DNA from: Primorskyibacter sedentarius
GTDB lineage: Bacteria > Pseudomonadota > Alphaproteobacteria > Rhodobacterales > Rhodobacteraceae
DNA: 64,000 bases
NCBI RefSeq assembly: GCF_004342065.1
Contig: NZ_SLZU01000001.1
Location: 186,001-250,000 of the forward strand
Reading direction: 5' to 3'
Shown here: positions 1-8,289 of the stretch, piece after piece
How the letters are laid out: every line of letters begins with the position of its first letter
How positions within the stretch are numbered: position 1 is the first letter of the stretch
The notes under the pieces: generated by a model
The model's database searches: none
Seen by the model: only the letters and a program-made list of their open reading frames with translations
Told to the model about the DNA's origin: nothing
Program-made: the position numbers and the translations under genes

Positions 1-1582
1 CACTGAGGTCACCGCCAGCTCTGCGGGCGATGGCGAAAACTGGGTGCAGTTGAACATTCCGTTCAAGACAGGGGCCGATACAGGCGCGCGCGTGTTTGGC
101 GGCTGGGGCGGCGACGAGGCCCGCTTTGACGATTTCGAACTGGTGGCCGTTTCAGGCCCGGCAAAGATCGCAGCAGAGGAGGTCGCGAGTGGCCCCCGGG
201 AATACACCACCCTGCCCGATGGCTGCGAAGGCATGGGCCAGCTGCGTGTCAAAAAGGTGCGCGCAGAGGGCGACTATGACAAGGAATACGCCCCCGACCG
301 GGTGATCGACCATAGTTTCGACGCGGATTCGCGCTGGTCGGCCAAGGGCGCCGGGCGCGAGATCGTGCTTGACCTTGGTATGCCGCAGACCCTGAAAGAG
401 CTGGGCATCGCCTTCTACAAGGGCCATGAGCGCAAGAGCCATTTCGAGATGGCGGCCTCTGTCGATGGCAAGGCCTACGCCGCCTTGATCCCGCGCACGA
501 CAAGCGCGGGCAAGACCACCGCCATCCAGCGGTTCGACTTTGACGACATGATCGCGCGTTACGTCAAGATCGCGGCCTATGGCAATGAATCGAGCGAATG
601 GAACTCGATCCTCGAGATCCAGCCCTATGGCTGTGGCCTTGGCATGATCGACCCGACAGGCGACGGATCGGACATGGCGGAATATTCCAACAAGGGATTG
701 TTCGGGTTGTTCACCGACGTCCCGCCATCCGAAAACTTTGACCTGTCCGGCTGGAAGATCACCGTGCCCTACGACAGGAACGGCGACGGCAAGGTGGATG
801 AGATCGAAGAGGCAGAGCTTGGCTCCGGCTGGCAGGATCCAGAGGTTTTCTACACCGACCCCGTGACCGGCGGGATGGTCTTCCGCACTATTCCAGCGGG
901 CGTCACCACGCAGAATTCCAGCTACGCGCGGTCAGAGCTGCGCCAGATGATGCGCGCCGGGGATACCTCTATCTCTACCCGCAACGACGATGGTACGCCC
1001 ACGCAGAACAACTGGGTCTTCTCGTCTGCACCGCAAGAGGCACAGGACATGGCGGGGGGTGTGGATGGCACCTTGCGCGCCACGCTGGCCGTCAACCAGG
1101 TCACCCGGACGGGCGAGCAGGGCAAGGCCGGTCGGGTGATCATCGGCCAGATCCATGCCAAGGATGACGAGCCGATCCGTCTGTATTACCGCAAGCTGCC
1201 GGGCAACAAGTTCGGGTCGATCTACTATGCCCACGAGCCCATCGGCAAAGATGACATCTGGGTCGAGGTCATCGGCGAGCGCAAGGACAATGCCGAAAAC
1301 CCGGTGGACGGGATCGCGCTGGACGAGATCTTCAGCTACGAGATCAAGGTATCCGGCAAGGAGGTTGATGGCGTCATCCACCCGATGCTGGACGTGAAGA
1401 TCATCCGCGACGACGGCACGGAAATCGTGGCCCCCAGTTTCGACATGGTGGAAAGCGGCTACAACGTTGCCGACGACTTCATGTATTTCAAGGCCGGGGC
1501 CTATTCGCAGAACAACAGCACCTTGCCGGGCTGGCGCGATGCGGATCAGGTGACCTTTTTCAAGCTGGAAACCGAACACTGA
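1..1582 (+). CDS. alginate lyase (PL7) with discoidin domain, 5'-truncated by window edge
   Basis: The frame is open from base 2, so the start lies outside the window. The last ~270 residues carry the three hallmarks of polysaccharide lyase family 7: RSELR near residue 295 (counted from the GTG at 44), QIH near 368 and YFKAGAYSQ near 480. These supply the substrate-binding Arg, the catalytic His and the catalytic Tyr of beta-elimination on alginate. Residues ~75-200 look like an F5/8 type C (discoidin) carbohydrate-binding module, and the fragment before it ends like another beta-sandwich module (VFGGWGGDEARFDDFEL). The enzyme is probably secreted and degrades brown-algal alginate, but the signal peptide is not visible. 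A strong hairpin terminator follows the stop. Confidence in PL7 is high; that the front module is a CBM is a guess. Confidence 0.9.
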   Translation, partial: TEVTASSAGDGENWVQLNIPFKTGADTGARVFGGWGGDEARFDDFELVAVSGPAKIAAEEVASGPREYTTLPDGCEGMGQLRVKKVRAEGDYDKEYAPDRVIDHSFDADSRWSAKGAGREIVLDLGMPQTLKELGIAFYKGHERKSHFEMAASVDGKAYAALIPRTTSAGKTTAIQRFDFDDMIARYVKIAAYGNESSEWNSILEIQPYGCGLGMIDPTGDGSDMAEYSNKGLFGLFTDVPPSENFDLSGWKITVPYDRNGDGKVDEIEEAELGSGWQDPEVFYTDPVTGGMVFRTIPAGVTTQNSSYARSELRQMMRAGDTSISTRNDDGTPTQNNWVFSSAPQEAQDMAGGVDGTLRATLAVNQVTRTGEQGKAGRVIIGQIHAKDDEPIRLYYRKLPGNKFGSIYYAHEPIGKDDIWVEVIGERKDNAENPVDGIALDEIFSYEIKVSGKEVDGVIHPMLDVKIIRDDGTEIVAPSFDMVESGYNVADDFMYFKAGAYSQNNSTLPGWRDADQVTFFKLETEH

Positions 1583-1600
1583 TCTGAATGACTGATCGGG

Positions 1601-1632
1601 GGGGCCTGAACTGTCATGTTCGGGCCCCTTTT
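1601..1632 (+). terminator. rho-independent terminator of the alginate lyase gene
   Basis: An 11-bp stem (GGGGCCTGAAC with GTTCGGGCCCC, one G-T pair) encloses a 6-base loop TGTCAT and is followed by TTTT. It begins 19 bases after the stop codon at 1582. Confidence 0.85.
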
Positions 1633-1830
1633 CTGTCCGGTGCGGGCTTTGCGGGCGCGCCGGAATATCTGCGATAAAGCGGATTGTGCCTGCCGCCCCC
1701 TGCCCCGCAGGTCAGACCGGCTCTTGCCCGTTCGGCTTTGGATAATCGCACATGCGCCCGGTCGCTATCCCAAGACAGGCGCGCCATTCATGCCGTGCCC
1801 CTCTGTCTTGCTGCAATCCGGGTGACCGCC

Positions 1831-1983
1831 TCAGGTGAGCGGCGAGCAATCCGACGCGCTCAGATCCTGAACCGGGTCGCCTTCACTGCATTCCTGCCCG
1901 CTGACCGGATAATGATCCGGCTCTGCACATCCGGCCAGAAGGACGAGCAAGAACGCGGCGGCGAATTGAAATGGTCTGATCAT
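1831..1983 (-). CDS. small lipoprotein, 50 aa
   Basis: A 50-residue protein starts MIRPFQFAAAFLLVLLAGC. The charged start, hydrophobic run and lipobox LAGC predict signal peptidase II cleavage and a mature lipidated peptide of ~32 residues with two more cysteines (ECSEGD and SDCS). I chose the ATG at 1983 because the signal sequence begins there and an AAAGGTAGG-like ribosome site lies just upstream; a longer in-frame reading to 2106 has no lipoprotein character before it. The family is not recognised. The role could be envelope maintenance, like other tiny entericidin-like lipoproteins, but no motif proves this. Confidence 0.65.
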   Translation of the reverse strand: MIRPFQFAAAFLLVLLAGCAEPDHYPVSGQECSEGDPVQDLSASDCSPLT

Positions 1984-2015
1984 GGTTAGCCTACCTTTTC
2001 GGTGGTGATGTGTGA

Positions 2016-2034
2016 TCGCGGGAAACACCCGCGA
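2016..2034 (-). terminator. hairpin between the membrane protein gene and the lipoprotein gene
   Basis: A perfect 7-bp inverted repeat (TCGCGGG / CCCGCGA) with a 5-base loop lies between two genes that both read leftwards. It has no T-tract, so it may be a weak terminator of the 2124-2702 gene or a leader hairpin of the lipoprotein mRNA. Confidence 0.4.
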
Positions 2035-2123
2035 CCGATGAATGTCTTGCGACGATGTGGCGCCGCGATTGCCCCGATGCGGAAGGCTGGCGCGACCGCT
2101 GTGCAACGCATAGCTCGGGCCGG

Positions 2124-2702
2124 CTATTGCCGCGCATCCGGCGCCCTCCGCTTCGTGCGCTGAAAGCCCTCGCCATCCCCGTATTCAACGAATTCCGGGT
2201 AAAGGTCGTGCATGCCCGCCATGCGCTTGGCATGTTTGATCGGGCACCAGTGCTTTTCCGTCCGCCCCGCGATCTCGCGCGCATAGGCGAGCAGCCCGTT
2301 GCCATAGGAACAATACATGCAGTTCAGCTTTTCCAGCCCGTTGAGATAGGGCAGCTGGCCGCGATCAAAGGTGATGTAGTCGGCGCGCTTGACCTTCTCG
2401 ATGCCGTAGACCGGAAAGCAGATCGCCTGATAAAGAGTTACAAACAGGTCCAGCAGCACGAAGGGGATGATGACCGCATAGATCACCGGGGCCGTCAGGA
2501 CGACAAGCAGCCGCGCCCCCGCGATGTAGGATCCCAGCCTCTGCCTCAGCTCACGTTGCCGGCGCAGCACATCCTGTTCAAAAATCACGCGCCCGCGTTC
2601 GATCCGGTAGTGAAACTCCTCGCGCCGACGCTCGAATTCATCCTCAAGCTCGTCTTGCAAGGCGCGCATGTTCTCGACCAGCCTGTCAACTCTGTCGGCC
2701 AT
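2124..2702 (-). CDS. conserved membrane protein of unknown function, 192 aa
   Basis: The protein begins with a highly charged, probably coiled-coil segment (residues 1-55, rich in Glu and Arg), followed by one long or two short membrane segments (about 62-98, LLVVLTAPVIYAVIIPFVLL onward). A cytoplasmic tail holds a conserved-looking block LNCMYCSYGNGL with a CxxC pair, then HWCPIKHAKRM. The CxxC and Cys/His spacing suggests a metal or redox site, but I do not recognise a named domain. The gene stands alone, with the lipoprotein downstream on the same strand. Confidence 0.75.
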   Translation of the reverse strand: MADRVDRLVENMRALQDELEDEFERRREEFHYRIERGRVIFEQDVLRRQRELRQRLGSYIAGARLLVVLTAPVIYAVIIPFVLLDLFVTLYQAICFPVYGIEKVKRADYITFDRGQLPYLNGLEKLNCMYCSYGNGLLAYAREIAGRTEKHWCPIKHAKRMAGMHDLYPEFVEYGDGEGFQRTKRRAPDARQ

Positions 2703-3078
2703 GTGGTCCCCCTTTGCGATCAGCGTTGTCCGGATGCCCTGGCATGCCGTTTCGTCCTTTCATGCGTGCCTCCGAATGTCAGGCCGGTTCCGCGGCTATT
2801 CGGGGGCGTCATTCATGGGCAGAGTAGCGCCTTCCGGCTTGCGTGTTTTTGAGGTCGATCAACCCGGCGCAGATTTCACGCCCCGCGATGCGGCGACGAA
2901 TCTCCGGCGTCCCGATACCCACACGAAGGCACAGATTTCATGCCATTGATCGCCGCACGTGCAGGCCTGCACAGGGCTTGTTCGTGTTTTTTGACGTATT
3001 TCTGAACCGATCAGTTTGCATTGAGCAGAGTTTGCCTTAGTTAAGCCCCAGCTCTCGAACGACTCACAGGGACATTCC
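2703..3078. other. divergent intergenic region, 376 bp, no gene
   Basis: It lies between the leftward membrane protein gene and the rightward RND operon and must hold both promoters. A possible but weak -35/-10 pair for the RND operon is TTGCAT near 3015 and TAGTTA near 3038. I see no convincing operator, and the short reading frames here lack coding character. Confidence 0.4.
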
Positions 3079-4104
3079 GTGCGCAAAATTTTCTCGATTT
3101 TCTGTGTTCTCGCCCTGACCGCGAGCCCGCTCGCCGCTCAGGACGTGCCAAAACCGGTAAAGCTGATGGAGCTCCGTTCCGGCCCGATAGAGCTGCAACG
3201 GCAGTTCTTCGGACAGGTGCAGGCCAGACAGACCGTTGATCTGGCCTTTCAGGTCGGTGGGCAGATAGAGGTTCTGGACGCCGATGAAGGCAGCCAGAAG
3301 GCCAAAGGCGCGCTGATTGCGAGGCTCGACCTTGACGGCTACCAACGTTCGCTGGCGCAGGCGCAGGCCAATTACGACAAGGCGCAGCGCGATGCGGAAC
3401 GGCTGGAATCACTGCGCGGTCAGGCCGTGTCAGACGTGCAGGTGCGCGACGCGGAAACCCAACTCCAGCTGGCCCAAATCGCGGTTGCGGATGCGCAGGA
3501 CAATCTGAACCACGCAACCCTGCATGCGCCGTTTGATGCGCTGGTCGCGCGGCGGCTGGTGGCCAATTTCACCACTGTTCAGCCCGGAACCCCCGTGGTC
3601 CGGCTGCATGACGTGTCAGAACTGCGCGTCGATATCGAAGTGCCCGAAGTGCTGTTCCGGCAGGCAGGCGCAGGTGGTGCCGTGTCTTTCCTGGCAGAGC
3701 TGCCGGGCGACAGCACGCGCTACCCGCTGGTCATGCGCGAGTTCGAGACCGAAACATCCTCTGTCGGGCAATCCTACACGATCACGCTGGGCTTTGTTGA
3801 AAACCCCGGCGCCTTTGTGCTGCCCGGCGCGTCAGTCACCGTTTATGCTTCGGCCACCGGGGCGGCCCCTGACGGGACGATCCTGCCCGAAACCGCGCTG
3901 ATCTATGACCCGGCGGGCAAGCCGTTTGTCATGGTCTACGAGGACGGCACCGTGCGTTCTGTCCCGGTAGAGATCGAACTGCACCAAGACGGGCGCATCC
4001 ACATGACGAAGGGCCCCGCGGATGGCACGCAGATCGTGCTGACCGGTGCATCGCAACTGTCGGACGGGCAGCCCGTGCGCCCCTTTACCCGCGTCGGAGA
4101 ATAA
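3079..4104 (+). CDS. RND efflux periplasmic adaptor (membrane fusion protein)
   Basis: This 341-residue protein is of the HlyD/AcrA adaptor family that links an inner-membrane RND pump to an outer-membrane channel. It starts with a GTG codon behind an ACAGGGAC ribosome site and has a signal peptide (MRKIFSIFCVLALTASPLAA). The lipoyl/barrel-sandwich halves flank a short alpha-hairpin at about residues 85-145 (LAQAQANYDKAQRDAERLE...). A beta-barrel follows, with DVSELRVDIEVPE near 175. There is no lipobox, so it is soluble or membrane-associated. The pump gene begins 4 bp downstream. No outer-membrane factor gene lies nearby, so a channel encoded elsewhere is probably shared. The substrate is not predictable. 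Confidence 0.9.
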   Translation: MRKIFSIFCVLALTASPLAAQDVPKPVKLMELRSGPIELQRQFFGQVQARQTVDLAFQVGGQIEVLDADEGSQKAKGALIARLDLDGYQRSLAQAQANYDKAQRDAERLESLRGQAVSDVQVRDAETQLQLAQIAVADAQDNLNHATLHAPFDALVARRLVANFTTVQPGTPVVRLHDVSELRVDIEVPEVLFRQAGAGGAVSFLAELPGDSTRYPLVMREFETETSSVGQSYTITLGFVENPGAFVLPGASVTVYASATGAAPDGTILPETALIYDPAGKPFVMVYEDGTVRSVPVEIELHQDGRIHMTKGPADGTQIVLTGASQLSDGQPVRPFTRVGE

Positions 4105-4108
4105 GCCC

Positions 4109-7100
4109 ATGTCCATCGCGCGCGCGTCCATTGACAGGGCGCTGATCACCTGGATCCTGATGCTGGGATGCCTGCTTGGGGGGATTTGGGGCTTTGCCAC
4201 GATCGGGCGGCTCGAAGACCCTGCCTTCACCATCAAGAACGCCATCATCATCACGCAATATCCCGGCGCCACGGCCGAACAGGTGGCGCGCGAAGTCTCG
4301 GAACCCATCGAATCCGAGATCCAGAAGATGGGCGAGATCGACTTTATCACCTCGTCCAACAAGCCCGGGGTCAGCCGCATCTCGGTCAATATTGAATCGA
4401 CCTATGATGGCTCGGAACTGCCGGCGATCTGGACAAAGCTGCGCAACCGGGTGGAGGACGCCCAGCGTAGCCTGCCCCCCGAAGCAGGCACGCCCATCGT
4501 CAACGACAATTTCGGCGACGTGTATGGCGTTTTCTATGCCGTGACGGCGCCGGGGTTTTCGGATGCCGAGGTGCACGAGATTTCGGACTATCTGCGCCGC
4601 GAGCTTCTGGCCGTTGACGGGGTTGCCGATGTTGCCGTGGCCGGGCTGCCCGAAGAGGCGGTCTATGTCGATGCCCGAACCTCGATCATCACCAATCTTG
4701 GCATCGCGCCGGACGCCATCGCCGCCGCCCTGTCCACCACCGACACGCGCACCGAAGCGGGTAGCGTGACGCTAAGCGGGCAGGATGTCCGCATTCAGGC
4801 GCCCGAAGGGTCCGATACGGTCGAGGAGATTGCCAATCTGACCATCGGGGTCGGCGGCGATGTGATCGACCTGCTTGACCTTGCAGAGGTCAGCCGCAGC
4901 CGTGTCACCGAACCAAGCCAGATCATCCGTTTTCAGGGCGAGGACGCCTTTACCCTGGGCGTCGCGGGCAAGGCCGATCTGAACATTGTCGATGTGGGCA
5001 AGCGGGTTGACGTGCGCCTGTCAGAGATCCTGCGCGACATTCCGGCGGGGGTGGAGTTGCATCCGATCTACCAGCAGCATGTCGTTGTGGACGAGGCCTC
5101 CAACGCTTTCCTTCTGAACCTTGCGATGTCCGTGGCCATCGTGGTGATCGTGCTTGCGCTCTTCATGGGGTGGCGGGCGGCTGTGGTTGTGGGCGCGACG
5201 CTGCTTCTGACCGTCGTGGGAACCGTGTTCCTGATGTCTGTCTTCAGCATCGAGATGGAGAGGATTTCGCTTGGTGCGCTGATCATCGCCATGGGCATGC
5301 TGGTGGACAACGCCATCGTTGTGGCCGAGGGCATGCAAGGCGACATGAGCCAGGGCAAGACCGCCCGCGACGCGGCAGAGGACGTGGCCAGCAAGACGCA
5401 GATCCCGCTTCTGGGGGCCACCGTGATCGGCATCATGGCCTTTGCCGGTATCGGCCTGTCACCGGACGCAACGGGTGAATTCCTGTTCTCGCTTTTTGCC
5501 GTGATCGGGATCTCCCTGCTGCTGTCCTGGGTGCTTGCCATCACCGCAACCCCGCTTCTGGCGCATTACTTCTTCAAGGTCGGCACCGGCGAGGCGGGCG
5601 ATCAGTATGGCGGTCCGCTGTTCAAGGCGTATCGCGGGATCCTGTCGCTGGCGCTGAAACTGCGCTATCTGGTCATCCTCGCGCTGATCGGCATCACGGT
5701 TGTCTGCTATATCGGTTTCGGACAGGTGAAGCAGCAATTCTTCCCCGACAGCAACACCCCGCTTTTCTACGTGCATTACAAGCTGCCGCAGGGTGCCAGC
5801 ATCCATCGTGCATCTGAAGATATGGCCGTGGTCGAGGATTGGCTGAAAGAGCGCGACGACGTCGTCGCCACGTCGACCTTCATCGGCGGCGGGGCCACGC
5901 GGTTCATGCTGACCTATGCCCCCGAGGAGTCGCTGGCAACCTATGGTCACCTGATCATCCGGACCGAATCCCTTGAACAGATCCCCGAATTGCGGGCCGA
6001 TCTGGAAGAGTTCGGGCGCAACACCTTGTCCGCTGGCGAGTTCCGGACAGAGCGGCTGGCCTTCGGCCCCGGCGGTGGCGCTCCGATCGCTGCGCGTTTC
6101 TCCGGGCCGGACCCGGTGGTGCTGCGCCGCCTGGCCGAGGAGGCAGAGCAGGTGCTGATCGGCGCATCGGACCAGTTGCAGGATCTGCGCACCGACTGGC
6201 GGGAACGGGAATTCGTGATCCTGCCCCGCTTTGCCGACGAACGCGCCAAGGCCGCCGGTGTCACGCGCGAGGATGTGGCACAGTCCCTGCAACTTGGGTC
6301 CGAAGGGATCAGCGTCGGTTTGTACCGCGAAGGTGACCGGCTGATCCCGATCATCCTGCGCACCGAAACCGCCACCGCCGAAGGCATCGCGCATCTGGCG
6401 GATCTTCCGGTCTATTCCGCCGCGGCACAGTCCTACATCCCCGTGACTCAAGTGACGGACGGGTTCGGGTGGGAAGCGCAGAACACGCTTCTGATGCGCC
6501 GCGACCGGGTGGAGACGATCACCGTTCAGGCCGGGGTTCCGGCGGGTGTGAACGCATCGGCTGTCTTTGGTGAAATCCGCGACGTGGTCGAAGCGATTGA
6601 CCTGCCCGAAGGCTACAAGCTGGAATGGGGCGGCGAGTACGAGAACTCGACCAAGGCGCAGGCAAGCCTTGGCAAACAGCTGCCCCTATCGCTGATCATC
6701 ATGGTGCTGATCTCTGTCCTGCTGTTCGGCACGATCCGCCAGCCCGTGATCATCTGGCTGCTTGTCCCGATGAGCGTCAACGGCGTGGCTTTGGGGCTGC
6801 TTGGCACCGGTCTGCCCTTCTCGTTCACCGCGCTTCTGGGTCTGCTCAGCCTGTCGGGCATGCTGATCAAGAACGGCATCGTTCTGGTCGAAGAGATCGA
6901 TCTGGTCCGGGCCGAGGGCGTCGGCTTCCGTCAGGCGATCCTTGATGCGTCAACCTCGCGTCTGCGGCCGGTGGTTCTGGCGGCGGCGACGACGATCCTC
7001 GGGATGATCCCGCTGTTGTCGGATGCGTTCTTTGCGTCGATGGCGGTGACGATCATGGGCGGGCTTGGTTTCGCGTCGATCCTGACGCTGATCGCCGCGC

Positions 7101-7162
7101 CGGTCTTCTACTACAGCTTCTTCCCGAAAGAGCGACGCGCTGACGCCAAGGCCACGGCCTGA
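4109..7162 (+). CDS. RND-family efflux permease
   Basis: This 1017-residue pump is in the usual AcrB-type size range and has the expected duplicated architecture. It has a first membrane helix at residues 10-30, a large periplasmic loop, a helix block near 335-500, a second loop, and a last block near 860-1010. The proton-relay helix reads GMLVDNAIVVAE, with one Asp where classical HAE1 pumps have two. This variant is common in alphaproteobacterial RND pumps. The start is the ATG at 4109, 4 bp after the adaptor's stop; an upstream in-frame reading merely overlaps the adaptor. It should form a tripartite pump with the adaptor and export hydrophobic compounds or drugs to the outside. Confidence 0.93.
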   Translation: MSIARASIDRALITWILMLGCLLGGIWGFATIGRLEDPAFTIKNAIIITQYPGATAEQVAREVSEPIESEIQKMGEIDFITSSNKPGVSRISVNIESTYDGSELPAIWTKLRNRVEDAQRSLPPEAGTPIVNDNFGDVYGVFYAVTAPGFSDAEVHEISDYLRRELLAVDGVADVAVAGLPEEAVYVDARTSIITNLGIAPDAIAAALSTTDTRTEAGSVTLSGQDVRIQAPEGSDTVEEIANLTIGVGGDVIDLLDLAEVSRSRVTEPSQIIRFQGEDAFTLGVAGKADLNIVDVGKRVDVRLSEILRDIPAGVELHPIYQQHVVVDEASNAFLLNLAMSVAIVVIVLALFMGWRAAVVVGATLLLTVVGTVFLMSVFSIEMERISLGALIIAMGMLVDNAIVVAEGMQGDMSQGKTARDAAEDVASKTQIPLLGATVIGIMAFAGIGLSPDATGEFLFSLFAVIGISLLLSWVLAITATPLLAHYFFKVGTGEAGDQYGGPLFKAYRGILSLALKLRYLVILALIGITVVCYIGFGQVKQQFFPDSNTPLFYVHYKLPQGASIHRASEDMAVVEDWLKERDDVVATSTFIGGGATRFMLTYAPEESLATYGHLIIRTESLEQIPELRADLEEFGRNTLSAGEFRTERLAFGPGGGAPIAARFSGPDPVVLRRLAEEAEQVLIGASDQLQDLRTDWREREFVILPRFADERAKAAGVTREDVAQSLQLGSEGISVGLYREGDRLIPIILRTETATAEGIAHLADLPVYSAAAQSYIPVTQVTDGFGWEAQNTLLMRRDRVETITVQAGVPAGVNASAVFGEIRDVVEAIDLPEGYKLEWGGEYENSTKAQASLGKQLPLSLIIMVLISVLLFGTIRQPVIIWLLVPMSVNGVALGLLGTGLPFSFTALLGLLSLSGMLIKNGIVLVEEIDLVRAEGVGFRQAILDASTSRLRPVVLAAATTILGMIPLLSDAFFASMAVTIMGGLGFASILTLIAAPVFYYSFFPKERRADAKATA

Positions 7163-7172
7163 CGACCCCATC

Positions 7173-7196
7173 GCCGCCGGGGCATCACCCGGCGGC
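7173..7196 (+). terminator. GC hairpin after the RND operon
   Basis: A perfect 9-bp stem (GCCGCCGGG / CCCGGCGGC) has a 6-base loop GCATCA and starts 10 bases after the RND stop. It lacks a T-run, so termination may need Rho, or the hairpin may protect the 3' end. Confidence 0.55.
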
Positions 7197-7455
7197 CGGC
7201 CCCTACCCCCGCCCTGCCTGAAAATGGCGGGGCGGACACACGCCCCCGTTAAGCCGGACCCATTCCAAAGCACCGTCGCTGCCAATGGCGCGGCCCCGCT
7301 TTCTTCACATCGAGACGATGCAAAGCGCCCCCCGAAACCGGGGGGGGGGGCGGGTAAGGCACATTTCACGGCCCCTCGCCGCGACAGGCCAACCGCAATC
7401 GCGTGGCACCAGCCTGGGATCAAGTGGCCCCGCCCCTGCCCCTCGCCCAAAGTCA
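7197..7455. other. intergenic region with an 11-G homopolymer
   Basis: No gene is supported here. The notable content is a run of 11 G (7340-7350) preceded by six C and a GAAA-like turn, which could fold into a GC hairpin about 100 bases upstream of the FNR-type box at 7456. Confidence 0.5.
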
Positions 7456-7469
7456 TTGACTTCGATCAA
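7456..7469 (+). promoter_or_regulatory. FNR/Dnr-type operator
   Basis: TTGAC-TTCG-ATCAA matches 9 of the 10 defined bases of the FNR-family consensus TTGAT-N4-ATCAA. Its centre is 41.5 bases before the position where transcription would begin from the -10 element at 7492 (TATTTA), which is the classical class II activator geometry. It should switch on the ABC/HlyD operon at 7536-11873 at low oxygen or with NO, depending on which family member binds. Confidence 0.75.
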
Positions 7470-7491
7470 GGCTCGCCGAGCGCGCAAACGC

Positions 7492-7497
7492 TATTTA
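7492..7497 (+). promoter_or_regulatory. -10 element TATTTA of the ABC/HlyD operon
   Basis: TATTTA is spaced so that a start near 7504 puts the FNR-type box at -41.5. No good -35 is visible, as expected for an activator-dependent promoter. Confidence 0.5.
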
Positions 7498-7535
7498 TCA
7501 TGCAGTGATCCCCGGCACGATGCGACAGGTGAAGC

Positions 7536-8282
7536 TTGACCAATCGGACCACAAACGCCGCGCAAGCGCCCTCCTCTCCCGGCAGGACGTTCCACACGGA
7601 AGGGCTGAGCAAGGTCTACAAGACCGGCGAAACGTCGGTCACCGCGCTTGATGATGTGACACTTGATCTGTTCGAGGGGCAGTTCACCGTGCTTCTGGGC
7701 GCATCCGGTTCCGGTAAATCCACATTGCTGAACATTCTGGGTGGGCTGGACACGCCGACATCCGGCCGCGTCTGGTTTCGCGAAAGCGAGCTGACCGCGC
7801 TTAGCCAAAGGGGGCTCACGCGTTACCGGCGCGACAATGTCGGCTTTGTCTTTCAGTTCTACAACCTCGTCCCGTCCCTGTCCGCGCGTGAAAATGTCAG
7901 GCTGGTCACCGACATAGCGCCCGAACCGATGCACGAGGATGAGGCCCTGGGGCTGGTGGGGCTTTCCCACCGGCTGGATCACTTCCCTGCGCAAATGTCC
8001 GGGGGTGAGCAGCAACGCGTCGCCATTGCGCGCGCAATCGCCAAGCGGCCGGGCGTCTTGCTCTGCGATGAACCGACCGGCGCGCTGGACAGCAAGACCG
8101 GCGTGCAGGTGCTGGAAGTGCTTGAGCAGGTGAACCGCGAAACCGGCACGACCACCGTGGTCATCACCCATAATGCGATGATCCAGAAAATGGCGCACCG
8201 GGTGCTGTTTTTCACGGACGGGCGGCTGGTGGACGTAAAGACCAATGCCCACCGCATTGCCCCGTCCGAGATCGACTGGTGA
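7536..8282 (+). CDS. ABC transporter ATP-binding protein (LolD/MacB type)
   Basis: This 248-residue ATPase has Walker [10 protein letters not shown] (near residue 60), Q-loop VFQFYN, signature [13 protein letters not shown] and Walker [14 protein letters not shown], so all catalytic parts are intact. The start is TTG at 7536 behind AGGTGAAG; ATG and GTG codons nearby are out of frame. It is the LolD/MacB/DevA type that powers FtsX-like permeases by mechanotransmission rather than channel transport. The permease starts 7 bp downstream and an HlyD protein follows, so the three make one exporter under the FNR-type promoter. Confidence 0.92.
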   Translation: MTNRTTNAAQAPSSPGRTFHTEGLSKVYKTGETSVTALDDVTLDLFEGQFTVLLGASGSGKSTLLNILGGLDTPTSGRVWFRESELTALSQRGLTRYRRDNVGFVFQFYNLVPSLSARENVRLVTDIAPEPMHEDEALGLVGLSHRLDHFPAQMSGGEQQRVAIARAIAKRPGVLLCDEPTGALDSKTGVQVLEVLEQVNRETGTTTVVITHNAMIQKMAHRVLFFTDGRLVDVKTNAHRIAPSEIDW

Positions 8283-8289
8283 GGCGCAG

